DNA of 64,000 bases from Candidatus Flexicrinis affinis (GTDB lineage Bacteria > Chloroflexota > Anaerolineae > Aggregatilineales > Phototrophicaceae), in contig JADJWE010000006.1 in assembly GCA_016716525.1 (NCBI GenBank), positions 124,001 through 188,000 on the forward strand. Direction: 5' to 3'. The position numbers and the translations under genes were made by a program. Positions 1 to 8,839 of this stretch are shown here, piece by piece (position 1 is the stretch's first letter; every line of letters starts with the position of its first letter). Under the pieces are notes generated by a model. The model searched no databases and was not told where the DNA came from. It worked only from the letters and a program-made list of their open reading frames with translations.

Positions 1-520
1 TGTAAGGCGTGTCCTCTGGCAGCACGTCGGCGCTGCTCAGCGGCACGAGCCCATCGACCGCCGGCAGGAATACCGCCTGCTTGAGCGCGTCGTGCTCTTC
101 GACGACCGACGCGAGGATGATGAAGTACGTCAGCGTTCCCTGCCCGGTAATCGCCACGTCGATCGCCGCGTCCGACCCGGCCGGCGCGAGAATCTCATAG
201 ATCGCCCACGTCAGCCCGTTGGCATCGCGGATTTCGACCGGCTCCGGCACGGTGTCGATACCGAACTGCGGCAGCAGCGAAACCAGCACGACATCCGGCG
301 CTTCCGTGCGCGCCTGCTGCGCCATGAGGACCTGCGCGCCCGACTCGCGGCTCCACAACCCGGCAGTGACCTGTACCCAACTGCTCGGCACGACGCCCGT
401 GAACGTATAGTTGAAGTCGGTAAACGGCACCAGAATGATGTCGTCGGCGGCCTCTTGCGCTACCGTTCCGGTCAGGACGAACACGGCCAGCAGCACAGCG
501 GCGACAATCCGTTTGATCAT
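1..520 (-). CDS. Secreted protein of unknown function, N-terminal part (runs off the window)
   Basis: An open frame reads leftwards from ATG at 518-520 to the window edge with no stop, giving 173 residues and no C-terminus. It opens with a basic start (MIKR) and a hydrophobic stretch to about residue 20 ending TVAQ, a typical Sec signal peptide. The visible mature part mixes beta-type segments (around NYTFTGVVPSSW and GLTWAIYEILAPAG) and looks like a small exported domain, perhaps an N-terminal domain of a larger secreted hydrolase. I do not recognise the family and the missing part may hold the catalytic domain. A GAGG ribosome-binding sequence lies about 10 bases upstream. It is divergent from the HEAT-repeat gene across only 66 bases. 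Confidence 0.75.
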   Translation of the reverse strand, partial: MIKRIVAAVLLAVFVLTGTVAQEAADDIILVPFTDFNYTFTGVVPSSWVQVTAGLWSRESGAQVLMAQQARTEAPDVVLVSLLPQFGIDTVPEPVEIRDANGLTWAIYEILAPAGSDAAIDVAITGQGTLTYFIILASVVEEHDALKQAVFLPAVDGLVPLSSADVLPEDTPY

Positions 521-545
521 GAGCAGTGCCTCACGTCGGTTGGCG

Positions 546-551
546 TATAAT
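546..551 (+). promoter_or_regulatory. Candidate -10 box TATAAT for the HEAT-repeat gene
   Basis: A perfect TATAAT lies 36 bases before the ATG at 587, which would give a leader of about 30 nt. No convincing -35 is visible at 16-18 bases upstream, so it is supported only by the -10 and its position in the short divergent gap. Confidence 0.45.
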
Positions 552-586
552 CGCGGCTATTGTACAAGCACACCCGCGGTCGCCGT

Positions 587-1378
587 ATGCCCAAGCCGAT
601 CGAACCGTACTTGCCCGACCTCTCCAACCCCGATGAAAAGGTGCGCCGCGCGGCGGTCAAAGGGCTGCGCCAGTCGCGCAACCCGGCGGCCCTGCCGCAC
701 TTGATCGCCGCGCTGGACGACCGCTCGTTCGGCGTGATCTACCATGCCGTGCGCGGGCTGGAGGCGCTCGGCGACCCGGCCGCGATCCCCCCGCTGATCG
801 CGATGCTCGAACGCGACCGGAGCTGCGATGTGTGCGACGAGATTGGCGCGGCGCTGACCGAATTCGGCGAGACGGCCGTCGACCCGATGATCGATGCGCT
901 GAAGTCGCCCTCGCCGCGCGCCCGGTCGATCGCCGCGCGCTGCCTCGGCCAGATCGGCGATCCGCGCGCAGTGCCCGGCCTGATTGGCCTGCTGGACGAC
1001 CCGCACCCGTGGCCGCTGAGCGCCGCGCTGGCGGCGCTGTGGCGGCTCAAGGACGCGCGCGCGACCGATCCGCTGGCGGCCTTCCTCAGCCGTCCGGAAG
1101 ACGCACTCCCGGCCGACGAGGTCACCTCCCCGTACGATCAGAAGCGCGCGGCCGCCTACGCGCTGGCCGAGCTGGGCGATCCGCGCGCGATCGACACCCT
1201 CGCCGACGCGTACACGCGTGACCGCGGCTCATGCGTGACCACCATCCAGCAGCTGGGCAAGATTCACGATGCCCGCGTGCGCCCGCTGATCGAACGCTAT
1301 CTGGACGCCGACCCGCAGACCCTGTGCGCGTCGCAGGCACGGGCCACGCTCGAACACCTTAAAGCGCGGGGGCGGTAG
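587..1378 (+). CDS. HEAT-repeat (PBS lyase HEAT-like) protein
   Basis: 263 residues made almost entirely of HEAT-type helical pairs: repeated units such as DEKVRRAAVKGLRQ, NPAALPHLIAAL, DPAAIPPLIAML and DPRAVPGLIGLL recur about every 30 residues. The family forms curved helical scaffolds for protein-protein contact; members act in phycobilin lyases and many unrelated systems, so no specific partner can be named. There is no signal peptide or membrane segment, so it should be cytoplasmic. A TTG at 560 in frame would add nine residues, but the ATG at 587 matches the start of the conserved part and fits the TATAAT at 546. No clear Shine-Dalgarno sequence is visible. It is followed by a structured repeat element. 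Confidence 0.85.
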   Translation: MPKPIEPYLPDLSNPDEKVRRAAVKGLRQSRNPAALPHLIAALDDRSFGVIYHAVRGLEALGDPAAIPPLIAMLERDRSCDVCDEIGAALTEFGETAVDPMIDALKSPSPRARSIAARCLGQIGDPRAVPGLIGLLDDPHPWPLSAALAALWRLKDARATDPLAAFLSRPEDALPADEVTSPYDQKRAAAYALAELGDPRAIDTLADAYTRDRGSCVTTIQQLGKIHDARVRPLIERYLDADPQTLCASQARATLEHLKARGR

Positions 1379-1382
1379 TACA

Positions 1383-1508
1383 TTGGGGCGCTGCCCCAAA
1401 CCCCGCCAGAAGGCTTTCGCCCTCTGGACTCCTATACCCGCAGATTTGATGCGCATGCGCATCAGTTTCGCAGTAACGGGGTCAAGGGATGTAAATCCCT
1501 TGTGGAGG
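1383..1508 (+). repeat. Structured interspersed repeat, copy A
   Basis: About 125 bases that recur in reverse orientation at 47655-47782, and in part at 17541-17615. Order of elements: hairpin GGGGCGCTGCCCC, hairpin CCAGAAGGCTTTCGCCCTCTGG split around a TTCG-type loop, a variable palindromic core (here the 18-base perfect palindrome at 1448-1465), conserved CGCAGTAACGGGGTC, and hairpin CAAGGG-ATGTAAAT-CCCTTG, ending GTGGAGG. It lies between two plus-strand genes. The frame through it is not coding: the same peptide-like string recurs only because the repeat recurs. Confidence 0.85.
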
Positions 1509-1679
1509 CTGGATCGCCGGCGTTTCGGGCTCAGCGCGGAAATTGTGAATTACCCAGTATCGCCACTGAGCCATCTGACATCATGATGTCCTCATTGACA
1601 GAATTGGTGGTATGCAATACGGTGTAATAACACGTTCCATTCGGGGTGCAGGGTGATTAACCGGGGTACACTGTCCTCG

Positions 1680-4600
1680 ATGTTTGACATCCGCCGCAGC
1701 TTCCGGGCGCGGCTTGGATTTGTAACTCTAGCCGTCCAAGTAATCGTCGGGGTGGTGGCCACGGCATTTATTACGGCCGACGCGCTGCGCACCGCACAAG
1801 AAGGCGTTGGTGCTCGACTGGCCGACCTTGCAACATACGTGTCGGACACGTTCGACTGGACGATGTTCGAGCGCGTCCGCGAAATCCGGGTATCCGCGTC
1901 CCAAGTGATCCTCATTCACCCGGAGAGCCCAATCAGCGATAAACGGGAACTTCTCGAACTGGTACATGCAAACCACTCCGATTTTGCGTGGATCGGCCTC
2001 ACCGATGCGAGTGGCACCGTAGTTGCCAGCACTGGCGGGCTGTTGGAGGGCGCAGACGTCTCTCAACAACCGTGGTTCATCAACGCGCAAGAGGGACCGT
2101 GGCACAGCGATGTCTATGTTGCGGACTCGCAGACCTCCCTGCTTCCCAATCCGTCGAATGAGCCGCTCAGGCTGATCGACATAGCCGCACCAGTCTATTC
2201 CGCGGATGGCGCGCTCATGGGTGTGCTCGGCGCTCACTTGAAGTGGTCTTGGACGGAACCGATCCGGAATACGTTTATCAGTGAAGTCCACTCCACCGAG
2301 GCCATTGACGTCATCGTACTCAGTGCTGACGGCGACGTATTGCTCGCACCCGAACACGTGACCGCGACGTCCTTGAGCACCCTCGAAAGCTTCCGTATTG
2401 CGTCCGATGCAGACCGCAGCTCGGTGATCGAAACGTGGCCGGACCAAGAACGCTATGCCGTAGGTGTCGTGAAAGCCGCTGGATTCGGCGAGTATCCCGG
2501 TCTCGGATGGATCGTGCTTGCTCGGCAGTCAACGGACATAGCGTTCGCGCCGCTGTTTCAGGTGCAGCGAAGGCTGATCTTGATTGGACTGTTGGCAGGT
2601 GGGGCCATTGGTGCGGCGGTCTGGTTGTACTCGAGCCGAATCGTACAACCCATCGTCAATTTGTCTCGTGCCTCGAAACAAATCAGCTCCGACGATTACA
2701 GCGTGATCATTCCGGTTCATCCCGGGCAGGATGAGATCGCGACGCTCGCACAGAGCCTGCACGACTTGGTCAACACACTGGTCCAGCACATCGGACAGCT
2801 GACGTTGAGTTCCGAAAGATTCCGCGCGATGAATCGAATCGATCGCGCAACCCTCGCCGCGAAACAGGTCGATGAGGCAGCATGGATTTGCGTTGATTTC
2901 TTTAAGTCTCATTGGGATATCGCCAGTGCAAGCATCGTCGCCTTCGGCGATGACACGCGTGAAGCGACCGTCCTCGCCGACTACGCCGCCAGCGGGTCAG
3001 GCCTGTCGACAGGTACGGCAGTTACACCGAATGCGTCCGCGCTTGAGGCCATTCACGACAACGGGACACTGGTCGTCGACGAGCTGGCACGTTTGCCTGT
3101 TGCGACCCCAAGCACAGCAGCGGATCTGTCGAGACCCGGCCGCGTCGCATACGTTGCGCCGATGTTTGTGCAAGGGCAGCTCGCGGGCCTATTCACCGTC
3201 GTAACCGATCGCAACCGCGCGACCGACCCTGAGAACATCAGAATCGTCAACGAATTCAGCAGTCAGATGGCCGTTGCTCTACAGCAAGAACGTTATCGCC
3301 TACAGATTGCGCAGCATATCGACCAGCTCGAAACGCGCGTCCAACAACGAACCGCAGAGCTATTGCAGGCCAAGAACCGGATCGAGGCCATTTACAGCAG
3401 CACGAGCAATGCGGTCGCGACCGCCGATTGCGACGGCGTTATCAATACCTTCAATCCGGCTTTCGTAAGGACGTTCCAACTCGCCGAGCAGAACATCGAC
3501 GGCCGCCGGGTGACGGAGTTTGCGGAGGCCGACTCGCGAAGCGTCCTTGAGTCTACGCTGCGCAAGGTCTGCGCGACGGGCGAGCCACGCACGGTTAGCG
3601 TGGTTCTCCAACGCGATGGCTATCCATTTGAGGCCGATGTCGCGATCTCTCCGGTGCTGGGGGCCGACGACCTGCGGGGGATCGTCTTTGGCGTACGTGA
3701 CGTGACGGAGAGGAATCGGCTCGAACGCGCGTTGCAGGCAAGCGAGGAGATGTACCGCAGGTTCTTGGACCTCACGCCGTATCCGATCGTCGTGATCAAC
3801 AGCACGGGCGAGATCGTACGGATCAATGAACGGTTGACGACCTCGCTGGGTCACAAGGTCAGAGATTTGATCGGCAAACCCGTCGAGATCCTTCTGCCCG
3901 CGCGCGACCGCGAGCAGTACACAGCGCTGCGCAGGGAATACATGCATGCCCCGGATACTGTCGTGCTGGGGGTTAACGAGAGCTTCAGGGCCCTCCACCA
4001 AGATGGTCGTGAAATCGAAGTCGAAATCGGCCTCAGTCCGATCATACTTCAGGGCGAACGCATGGTCTTAATCCAGATCGTCGATGTCACCGCGCACCGG
4101 CTGCTGCAGAGAAGCCTAGAACTGGCTGTTGAGAGGGAGCGCGAGCTCAACGATCTCAAGTCGCGGTTCATTTCGATGGTCGCGCACGAATACAAGACAC
4201 CGCTCGCGGTAATCCTGTCGTCCGTTGGGCTGATCCGCGATTACAGCGACCGCCTGTCCGCAGAGCGCAAGGCGAATCTGTTGGACACGATTTCAGTACA
4301 GGTCGAGGAATTGACCGCACTGCTCAATGATACCCTTACTCTGACAAGACACGAAGACAGCGGGACCGTTTTTTCACCCGAACCTGTGGACCTAATAGAG
4401 ATCGTCTCTGCGCTGGTCGACGAGATCCAGTTGACCTGCCTTGCTACGCACAGGATCGAGTTCACGCATCGCGGGCAGTGCCAATCCATTATGATCGACC
4501 TGAAACTATGCCGAGGTGCATTGACCAACTTGCTGTCCAATGCCGTCAAGTACTCGCCGCAAGGGGGCAGCGTATTCGTTGACGTCGAGTGCGGTGAGTC

Positions 4601-4859
4601 CGAAGCGAGTATCAGCGTGAGGGATACCGGCATCGGCATACCGCAGGCTGATCAGGCGCGCATTTTTGAAACCTTCCACAGAGCGCATAACGTCGAGAAC
4701 ATCTCCGGAACCGGCTTGGGTCTGGTGATTGCCAAGCAATCCGTCGAGGCGCATGGGGGGACGATTTCATTCGAAAGTGTAGAAGGCGAAGGAACAACGT
4801 TTACAATTAGACTTCCTGTAATGAAAGATCCGCCAAAAAATCGGAGCGAACGACAATGA
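1680..4859 (+). CDS. Membrane sensor histidine kinase (Cache-HAMP-GAF-PAS-PAS-HisKA-HATPase)
   Basis: 1059 residues from the ATG at 1680; a GTG at 1653 would add nine and has some upstream G-rich sequence, so the start is not certain. Domains in order: TM near residues 15-35; extracytoplasmic Cache-like sensor to about 310; second TM near 315; HAMP to about 370; GAF about 390-540; coiled linker; two PAS domains about 560-810; HisKA with VAHEYKTPL, phospho-acceptor His836; HATPase with an N box (LTNLLSNAVKYSP) and G box (GTGLGLVIAKQ). It would autophosphorylate and pass phosphate to a receiver protein. The next gene starts inside its stop codon (ATGA), so the two are translationally coupled and probably partners. 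GC appears lower than in the flanking genes. Confidence 0.88.
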   Translation: MFDIRRSFRARLGFVTLAVQVIVGVVATAFITADALRTAQEGVGARLADLATYVSDTFDWTMFERVREIRVSASQVILIHPESPISDKRELLELVHANHSDFAWIGLTDASGTVVASTGGLLEGADVSQQPWFINAQEGPWHSDVYVADSQTSLLPNPSNEPLRLIDIAAPVYSADGALMGVLGAHLKWSWTEPIRNTFISEVHSTEAIDVIVLSADGDVLLAPEHVTATSLSTLESFRIASDADRSSVIETWPDQERYAVGVVKAAGFGEYPGLGWIVLARQSTDIAFAPLFQVQRRLILIGLLAGGAIGAAVWLYSSRIVQPIVNLSRASKQISSDDYSVIIPVHPGQDEIATLAQSLHDLVNTLVQHIGQLTLSSERFRAMNRIDRATLAAKQVDEAAWICVDFFKSHWDIASASIVAFGDDTREATVLADYAASGSGLSTGTAVTPNASALEAIHDNGTLVVDELARLPVATPSTAADLSRPGRVAYVAPMFVQGQLAGLFTVVTDRNRATDPENIRIVNEFSSQMAVALQQERYRLQIAQHIDQLETRVQQRTAELLQAKNRIEAIYSSTSNAVATADCDGVINTFNPAFVRTFQLAEQNIDGRRVTEFAEADSRSVLESTLRKVCATGEPRTVSVVLQRDGYPFEADVAISPVLGADDLRGIVFGVRDVTERNRLERALQASEEMYRRFLDLTPYPIVVINSTGEIVRINERLTTSLGHKVRDLIGKPVEILLPARDREQYTALRREYMHAPDTVVLGVNESFRALHQDGREIEVEIGLSPIILQGERMVLIQIVDVTAHRLLQRSLELAVERERELNDLKSRFISMVAHEYKTPLAVILSSVGLIRDYSDRLSAERKANLLDTISVQVEELTALLNDTLTLTRHEDSGTVFSPEPVDLIEIVSALVDEIQLTCLATHRIEFTHRGQCQSIMIDLKLCRGALTNLLSNAVKYSPQGGSVFVDVECGESEASISVRDTGIGIPQADQARIFETFHRAHNVENISGTGLGLVIAKQSVEAHGGTISFESVEGEGTTFTIRLPVMKDPPKNRSERQ

Positions 4860-5965
4860 GCGCGAGAATTCTTGTCATTGAAGATCGATCTGATATTCGT
4901 CGGAATATGGTAGAGGTTCTTCAGTTCGAAGGATTCACGGTATTCGATGCGCCGTCCGGCGGCATGGGGCTGGGAATTTTACAGGTGCAGTCGCTCGATC
5001 TCGTCATCTGTGACATCAATCTGCCTGATTTCGACGGTTACCAGATTCTGCGTCATGTCAGGCAGGACAAGAACATGGCCAACCTGCCGTTTATCTTCGT
5101 AACGTCCCGATCCGAGCGCAAAGATGTACGGCTCGGGATGGATCTGGGCGCCGACGACTATATCACCAAACCGTTCACCAACGAGGAACTGCTTTCGGCC
5201 GTACATTCCCGCCTCGAACGTTCGAAGTCGCACGCTTCGGTGAACACAGTCGAGCTTGAAACCGCCAAGAAGCACCTCACGCAGATGGTTGCGCATGAGC
5301 TACGCACACCGCTCTCGTCGCTTTCCATGGTCGAGCAGATCATCTCGCGTCAGATCGACAATTTGACATCGGTGCAGATCCATGAGCTGCTCGACTCGTG
5401 GAAGTCCGGCGCGCATCGGCTGCACCATCTCGTTGAGCAGATGGTGCTGATGACACACCTTGACTCAGGAGCCCTTTCCGCGACAGAGATACGGCGTAAC
5501 GGCCAATCGCACGATGTGTGGTCCATTGTCGATGCCGCGGTCAAGCTGGCGCGCCAGTTCTCCTATCGTCACCCGCACGGTGAGATCGTGTTTGATCCCG
5601 CGGACGAAAAACTGTTCGTCAAGTGCAATTTGCAGGCCCTCCGACATGCCTTCGCGGAGCTGATCTCCAACGCGTTGGATTTCACGCCGGAAGGTACGAT
5701 GGTCATCATCAGCCAAAACAAGCACATGTCTCGCGCCCGCACGGAGATCATCGATTCGGGTGCCGGCCTCACGACGCGGCGACTCGAGCGCGCCCTGCAG
5801 CCCTTCGAACAGATTGACCGTCAAAAACAGGAGCAGCAGGGGATGGGGTTGGGTTTACCCCTAGCAAAGGCCATCCTCGAGATTCATGGCGGCGCCATCG
5901 AGTTCCAGCGCGTCGCATCGGGTGGAACCAAAGTTGTCCTGAGTCTTCCGCTTGCCGTGTACTAG
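4856..5965 (+). CDS. Hybrid response regulator / histidine kinase (REC-HisKA-HATPase)
   Basis: 369 residues. An N-terminal receiver domain (about 1-120) has the acidic pair near residues 10-11, phospho-acceptor Asp53 in VICDINLPDFDG and Lys in ITKPFTNEE. It is followed directly by a HisKA domain (MVAHELRTPLSSL, His147) and an HATPase domain with an N box (ELISNALDFTP) and G box (GMGLGLPLAKAI). No membrane segment is present, so it is cytoplasmic. The REC-first order suggests that phosphorylation of Asp53 by the upstream kinase controls the output kinase. Its ATG overlaps the stop of the preceding kinase by four bases. No DNA-binding output domain follows; the next gene is convergent across a terminator. 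Confidence 0.88.
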   Translation: MSARILVIEDRSDIRRNMVEVLQFEGFTVFDAPSGGMGLGILQVQSLDLVICDINLPDFDGYQILRHVRQDKNMANLPFIFVTSRSERKDVRLGMDLGADDYITKPFTNEELLSAVHSRLERSKSHASVNTVELETAKKHLTQMVAHELRTPLSSLSMVEQIISRQIDNLTSVQIHELLDSWKSGAHRLHHLVEQMVLMTHLDSGALSATEIRRNGQSHDVWSIVDAAVKLARQFSYRHPHGEIVFDPADEKLFVKCNLQALRHAFAELISNALDFTPEGTMVIISQNKHMSRARTEIIDSGAGLTTRRLERALQPFEQIDRQKQEQQGMGLGLPLAKAILEIHGGAIEFQRVASGGTKVVLSLPLAVY

Positions 5966-6012
5966 CAGGCGGTTGCTAGTGTCGTTCGGGTCTTGCGCAA
6001 CGACACAATAAA

Positions 6013-6040
6013 AAGGGCCGCGCGGTGATGCGCGGCCCTT
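6013..6040. terminator. Bidirectional hairpin between convergent genes
   Basis: An 11-bp G/C stem (AAGGGCCGCGC paired with GCGCGGCCCTT, 6-base loop). On the minus strand the stem is followed by TTTTATTG, a good intrinsic-terminator tail for clpC; on the plus strand the tail is weaker (TTCGATTTCG). It sits between the ends of the REC-kinase gene and clpC. Confidence 0.8.
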
Positions 6041-6061
6041 CGATTTCGTGCGGTGTGCAGG

Positions 6062-8617
6062 CTAGATCGCCGGCGTTTCCGGCTCCGTGCGGAATTCGTT
6101 CTCGCCGGTGAATTCCTCGTCGCCGTTGACGAGGCCGAGCGCGTTGTCCTCCACGATGACGCGGACGACGCTGCCCAGACCGAAGCGCCCGGCGAGAATG
6201 CCGTCGGACAGCCGGTCTTCGACCTCATTCTGGATCAGGCGGCGCAGCGGGCGCGCGCCGAACTCCGGATCGTAGCCGTGCTCGGCCAGCCAGTCCTGCG
6301 CTTCTTCGCTCAACTCAAGCGTGATCGCGTTCTCGATCAGGCGGTCGCTGACCTTCTTGATCTCCAACTCGACGATCTGCTTGATCTCGGCGCGGGAAAG
6401 CGGGCGGAACACGATAGTCGCGTCAACGCGGTTGAGGAACTCGGGCCGGAAGACGCGGCGGAGCTGATCCATCACGTTCTTCTTCATGTCGTCGAAGCGC
6501 TGGGCTTCGTTGCGTTCCTCGTCGCCACTGATCTGGAAGCCGAGCGTTGTGCCGCGCTTGATCGTATCGGCGCCGACGTTGCTGGTCATCACGATGATGG
6601 CGTTGCGGAAGTCGACCTTGCGGCCGCGGGCATCCGTCAGGCGCCCCTCTTCCATCACCTGCAGCAGCATGTTGAAGGCTTCAGGGTGCGCCTTCTCGAT
6701 TTCGTCAAACACGACGATGCTGTACGGGCGGCGGCGGATGGCCTCGGTGAGCTGGCCGGCATCTTCATAGCCGACGTACCCCGGAGGCGCGCCGACCAGA
6801 CGGGCAATGCTGTGGCGCTCCATGAACTCGCTCATGTCGAGCTGCACCAGCGCGTCTTCCGAGCCGAACATGAATTCGGCCAGAGACTTGGTCAGCTCGG
6901 TCTTGCCGACCCCGGTCGGCCCGAGGAACATGAACGTCCCGATCGGGCGGCGCGGATCTTTCAACCCGGCGCGGCTGCGGCGCACGGCCTTGCTGATGGC
7001 ATCGATGGCCTCGTTCTGGCCGACAATGCGGCTGTGCAGCGCGCGTTCCATCTCGAGCAGGCGCTGGGTTTCGTCGCTGGCCATGCGGCGGACCGGGATC
7101 CCCGTCCACATCGACACGACCTCGGCGATGTCGTCGCCCACCAGACGCGGCTGATTGGTCTCGCTGTTCCAGTTGGCCTTGAGGTCCGTTAGGGTGGCGC
7201 GCAGACCTTCGGCCTGCATGCGCAGGCGGTCGACATCGTTGGCCTCGGCCTCTTCGCCCTCCTGAAACTCGTCGATCTCCTCCTCGATGCGCGACAGCTC
7301 GGCTTCGGCTTTGCGCACCTGCGCGGCCTCAGGCGACTTGTACATGCGCAAGCGGGCGGACGCCTCGTCGATCAGGTCGATGGCCTTGTCCGGCAGGAAG
7401 CGGTCGGGGATATAGCGCGCCGACAGATTGGCTGCCGATTCGATCGCCTCGTCGGTGATCTCGACGCTGTGGTGCTGCTGATACGGTTCCTTGATGCCTT
7501 GCAGAATCTCGACCGTCTCTTCGATCGACGGTTCGGCAACCAGAATCTGCTGGAAGCGGCGCTCGAGGGCGGCGTCGCTCTCGATGTGCTTACGGTACTC
7601 GTCCAGCGTGGTCGCTCCGATGCACTGCAGTTCGCCACGTGCCAGCGCCGGCTTGAGGATGTTGGCGGCGTCGACACTGCTGCCGGCCGACCCTGCGCCG
7701 ACGAGCATGTGCACCTCGTCGATGAATAGGATGCTGTCCGACGACTTCAGTTCTTCGATCACGCGCTTGAGGCGTTCCTCGAACTGCCCGCGGTACATCG
7801 TACCGGCCACCAGCGACCCGACATCCAATTGGAGCACGCGCTTCCCGAGCAGCGGGCGCGGCGTGTCCCCGGCGACGATGCGCTGGGCGAGCCCCTCGAC
7901 GATGGCCGTCTTGCCGACGCCCGGCTCACCGATCAGCGCCGGATTGTTCTTGCGGCGGCGGCTGAGCACCTGAATGACGCGCTCGATTTCGGTCTCGCGG
8001 CCGACAACCGGATCGAGCTTGCCCTCGCGGGCCAGTTCGGTCAGATCGGTCGCCAGTTGATCGACCATCGGCGTCTTGTTTTCGCTGCTGCGGCGCGACG
8101 CGGCCGACCCCGACGAACCTACCGGACGGCGCGGTGTCGGAGACGTCGGTTCCTGCGGCTCGTTCGCCTGCGGCGGCTGAACCGGGCTGTCGCGCAGCAC
8201 GTTGTTAGTCTGGCGGCGCACCTCTTCCGGCGTAATGCCAAGCCGGCGCAGCACCTCGATCGCGGTGCCCTCCGGCTGACGCACGAGCGCCAGCAGCAGG
8301 TGTTCGGTGCCGATATAGTGGTGGCCCATACGGCGCGCTTCGTCGATGGCCAGTTCCATCACGCGCTTGGTGCCGGCGGTCAGGTCGAAGTTGCCGGAGC
8401 GCTTAGGCGATTCCGGTTTCTTCATCTTGACGACCAGATCTTCGACACGGCGCGGATCGAGTCCGAGTTCGCGCAGTACGCGCCCCGCAACGCCGCCTTC
8501 TTCGCGCAGCAGCCCAAGCAGCAGATGCTCGGTGCCGATATGCGCATGGTTGAGGCGCTCGGCCTCCTCCTGCGCCAGCCCCAGCACCCGCCGGGCGCGC
8601 TGCGTAAAACGCTCCAT
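6062..8617 (-). CDS. clpC: ATP-dependent Clp protease ATP-binding subunit ClpC
   Basis: 851 residues, usual for ClpC. Two Clp_N repeats occupy about residues 1-145 (ERFTQRARRVLGLAQEEA start, GTEHLLLGLL and GTEHLLLALV). Then a linker rich in P, S and R; a first AAA+ domain with Walker A GEPGVGKTA and Walker B ILFIDEVHML; a middle domain of coiled helices with a UVR-like acidic stretch; and a second AAA+ domain with GPTGVGKTE, followed by the C-terminal ClpB D2-small domain. It unfolds substrates for ClpP in the cytoplasm and is usually part of protein quality control and stress response. The frame is open to 8782, but the conserved start is the ATG at 8617. It has its own promoter and a terminator after the stop. 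No adaptor gene (mcsA/mcsB/ctsR) is adjacent. Confidence 0.96.
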   Translation of the reverse strand: MERFTQRARRVLGLAQEEAERLNHAHIGTEHLLLGLLREEGGVAGRVLRELGLDPRRVEDLVVKMKKPESPKRSGNFDLTAGTKRVMELAIDEARRMGHHYIGTEHLLLALVRQPEGTAIEVLRRLGITPEEVRRQTNNVLRDSPVQPPQANEPQEPTSPTPRRPVGSSGSAASRRSSENKTPMVDQLATDLTELAREGKLDPVVGRETEIERVIQVLSRRRKNNPALIGEPGVGKTAIVEGLAQRIVAGDTPRPLLGKRVLQLDVGSLVAGTMYRGQFEERLKRVIEELKSSDSILFIDEVHMLVGAGSAGSSVDAANILKPALARGELQCIGATTLDEYRKHIESDAALERRFQQILVAEPSIEETVEILQGIKEPYQQHHSVEITDEAIESAANLSARYIPDRFLPDKAIDLIDEASARLRMYKSPEAAQVRKAEAELSRIEEEIDEFQEGEEAEANDVDRLRMQAEGLRATLTDLKANWNSETNQPRLVGDDIAEVVSMWTGIPVRRMASDETQRLLEMERALHSRIVGQNEAIDAISKAVRRSRAGLKDPRRPIGTFMFLGPTGVGKTELTKSLAEFMFGSEDALVQLDMSEFMERHSIARLVGAPPGYVGYEDAGQLTEAIRRRPYSIVVFDEIEKAHPEAFNMLLQVMEEGRLTDARGRKVDFRNAIIVMTSNVGADTIKRGTTLGFQISGDEERNEAQRFDDMKKNVMDQLRRVFRPEFLNRVDATIVFRPLSRAEIKQIVELEIKKVSDRLIENAITLELSEEAQDWLAEHGYDPEFGARPLRRLIQNEVEDRLSDGILAGRFGLGSVVRVIVEDNALGLVNGDEEFTGENEFRTEPETPAI

Positions 8618-8719
8618 ACCCTTGTTGGCCACGGCAAAGACCTCCGCCGCATTTCGTGTGTTGACATTGACCCCGCATGGCGGCGACACAAATGCATCAT
8701 CCGCCGGCGTGGTAGGAGA

Positions 8720-8747
8720 ATTATACCGCAATCGGTCGCGATGTCGC
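8720..8747 (-). promoter_or_regulatory. Promoter candidate for clpC
   Basis: On the minus strand a perfect TATAAT (8725 to 8720) is preceded after 16 bases by GCGACA (8747 to 8742), a four-of-six match to TTGACA. This predicts a leader of about 95 nt before the ATG at 8617. No CIRCE-type inverted repeat was seen. Confidence 0.55.
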
Positions 8748-8839
8748 GTCAGAAGTGACTTAGAATCAGTGTCACCCGTCACAATGCGCCGAAACCCCTA
8801 CCAATTCGGGTAGGTGAATCGCGCACCGCTTTATACGCA

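Noticed and set aside
1383..1586. Open frame beginning MGRCPKPRQKAF and its twin at 47359-47781
   Set aside because: Both are translations of the structured repeat element; the shared peptide reflects repeated DNA, not a protein family.
6053..7192. 379-codon open frame on the plus strand
   Set aside because: Antisense of clpC; high-GC shadow frame with no domain signature.
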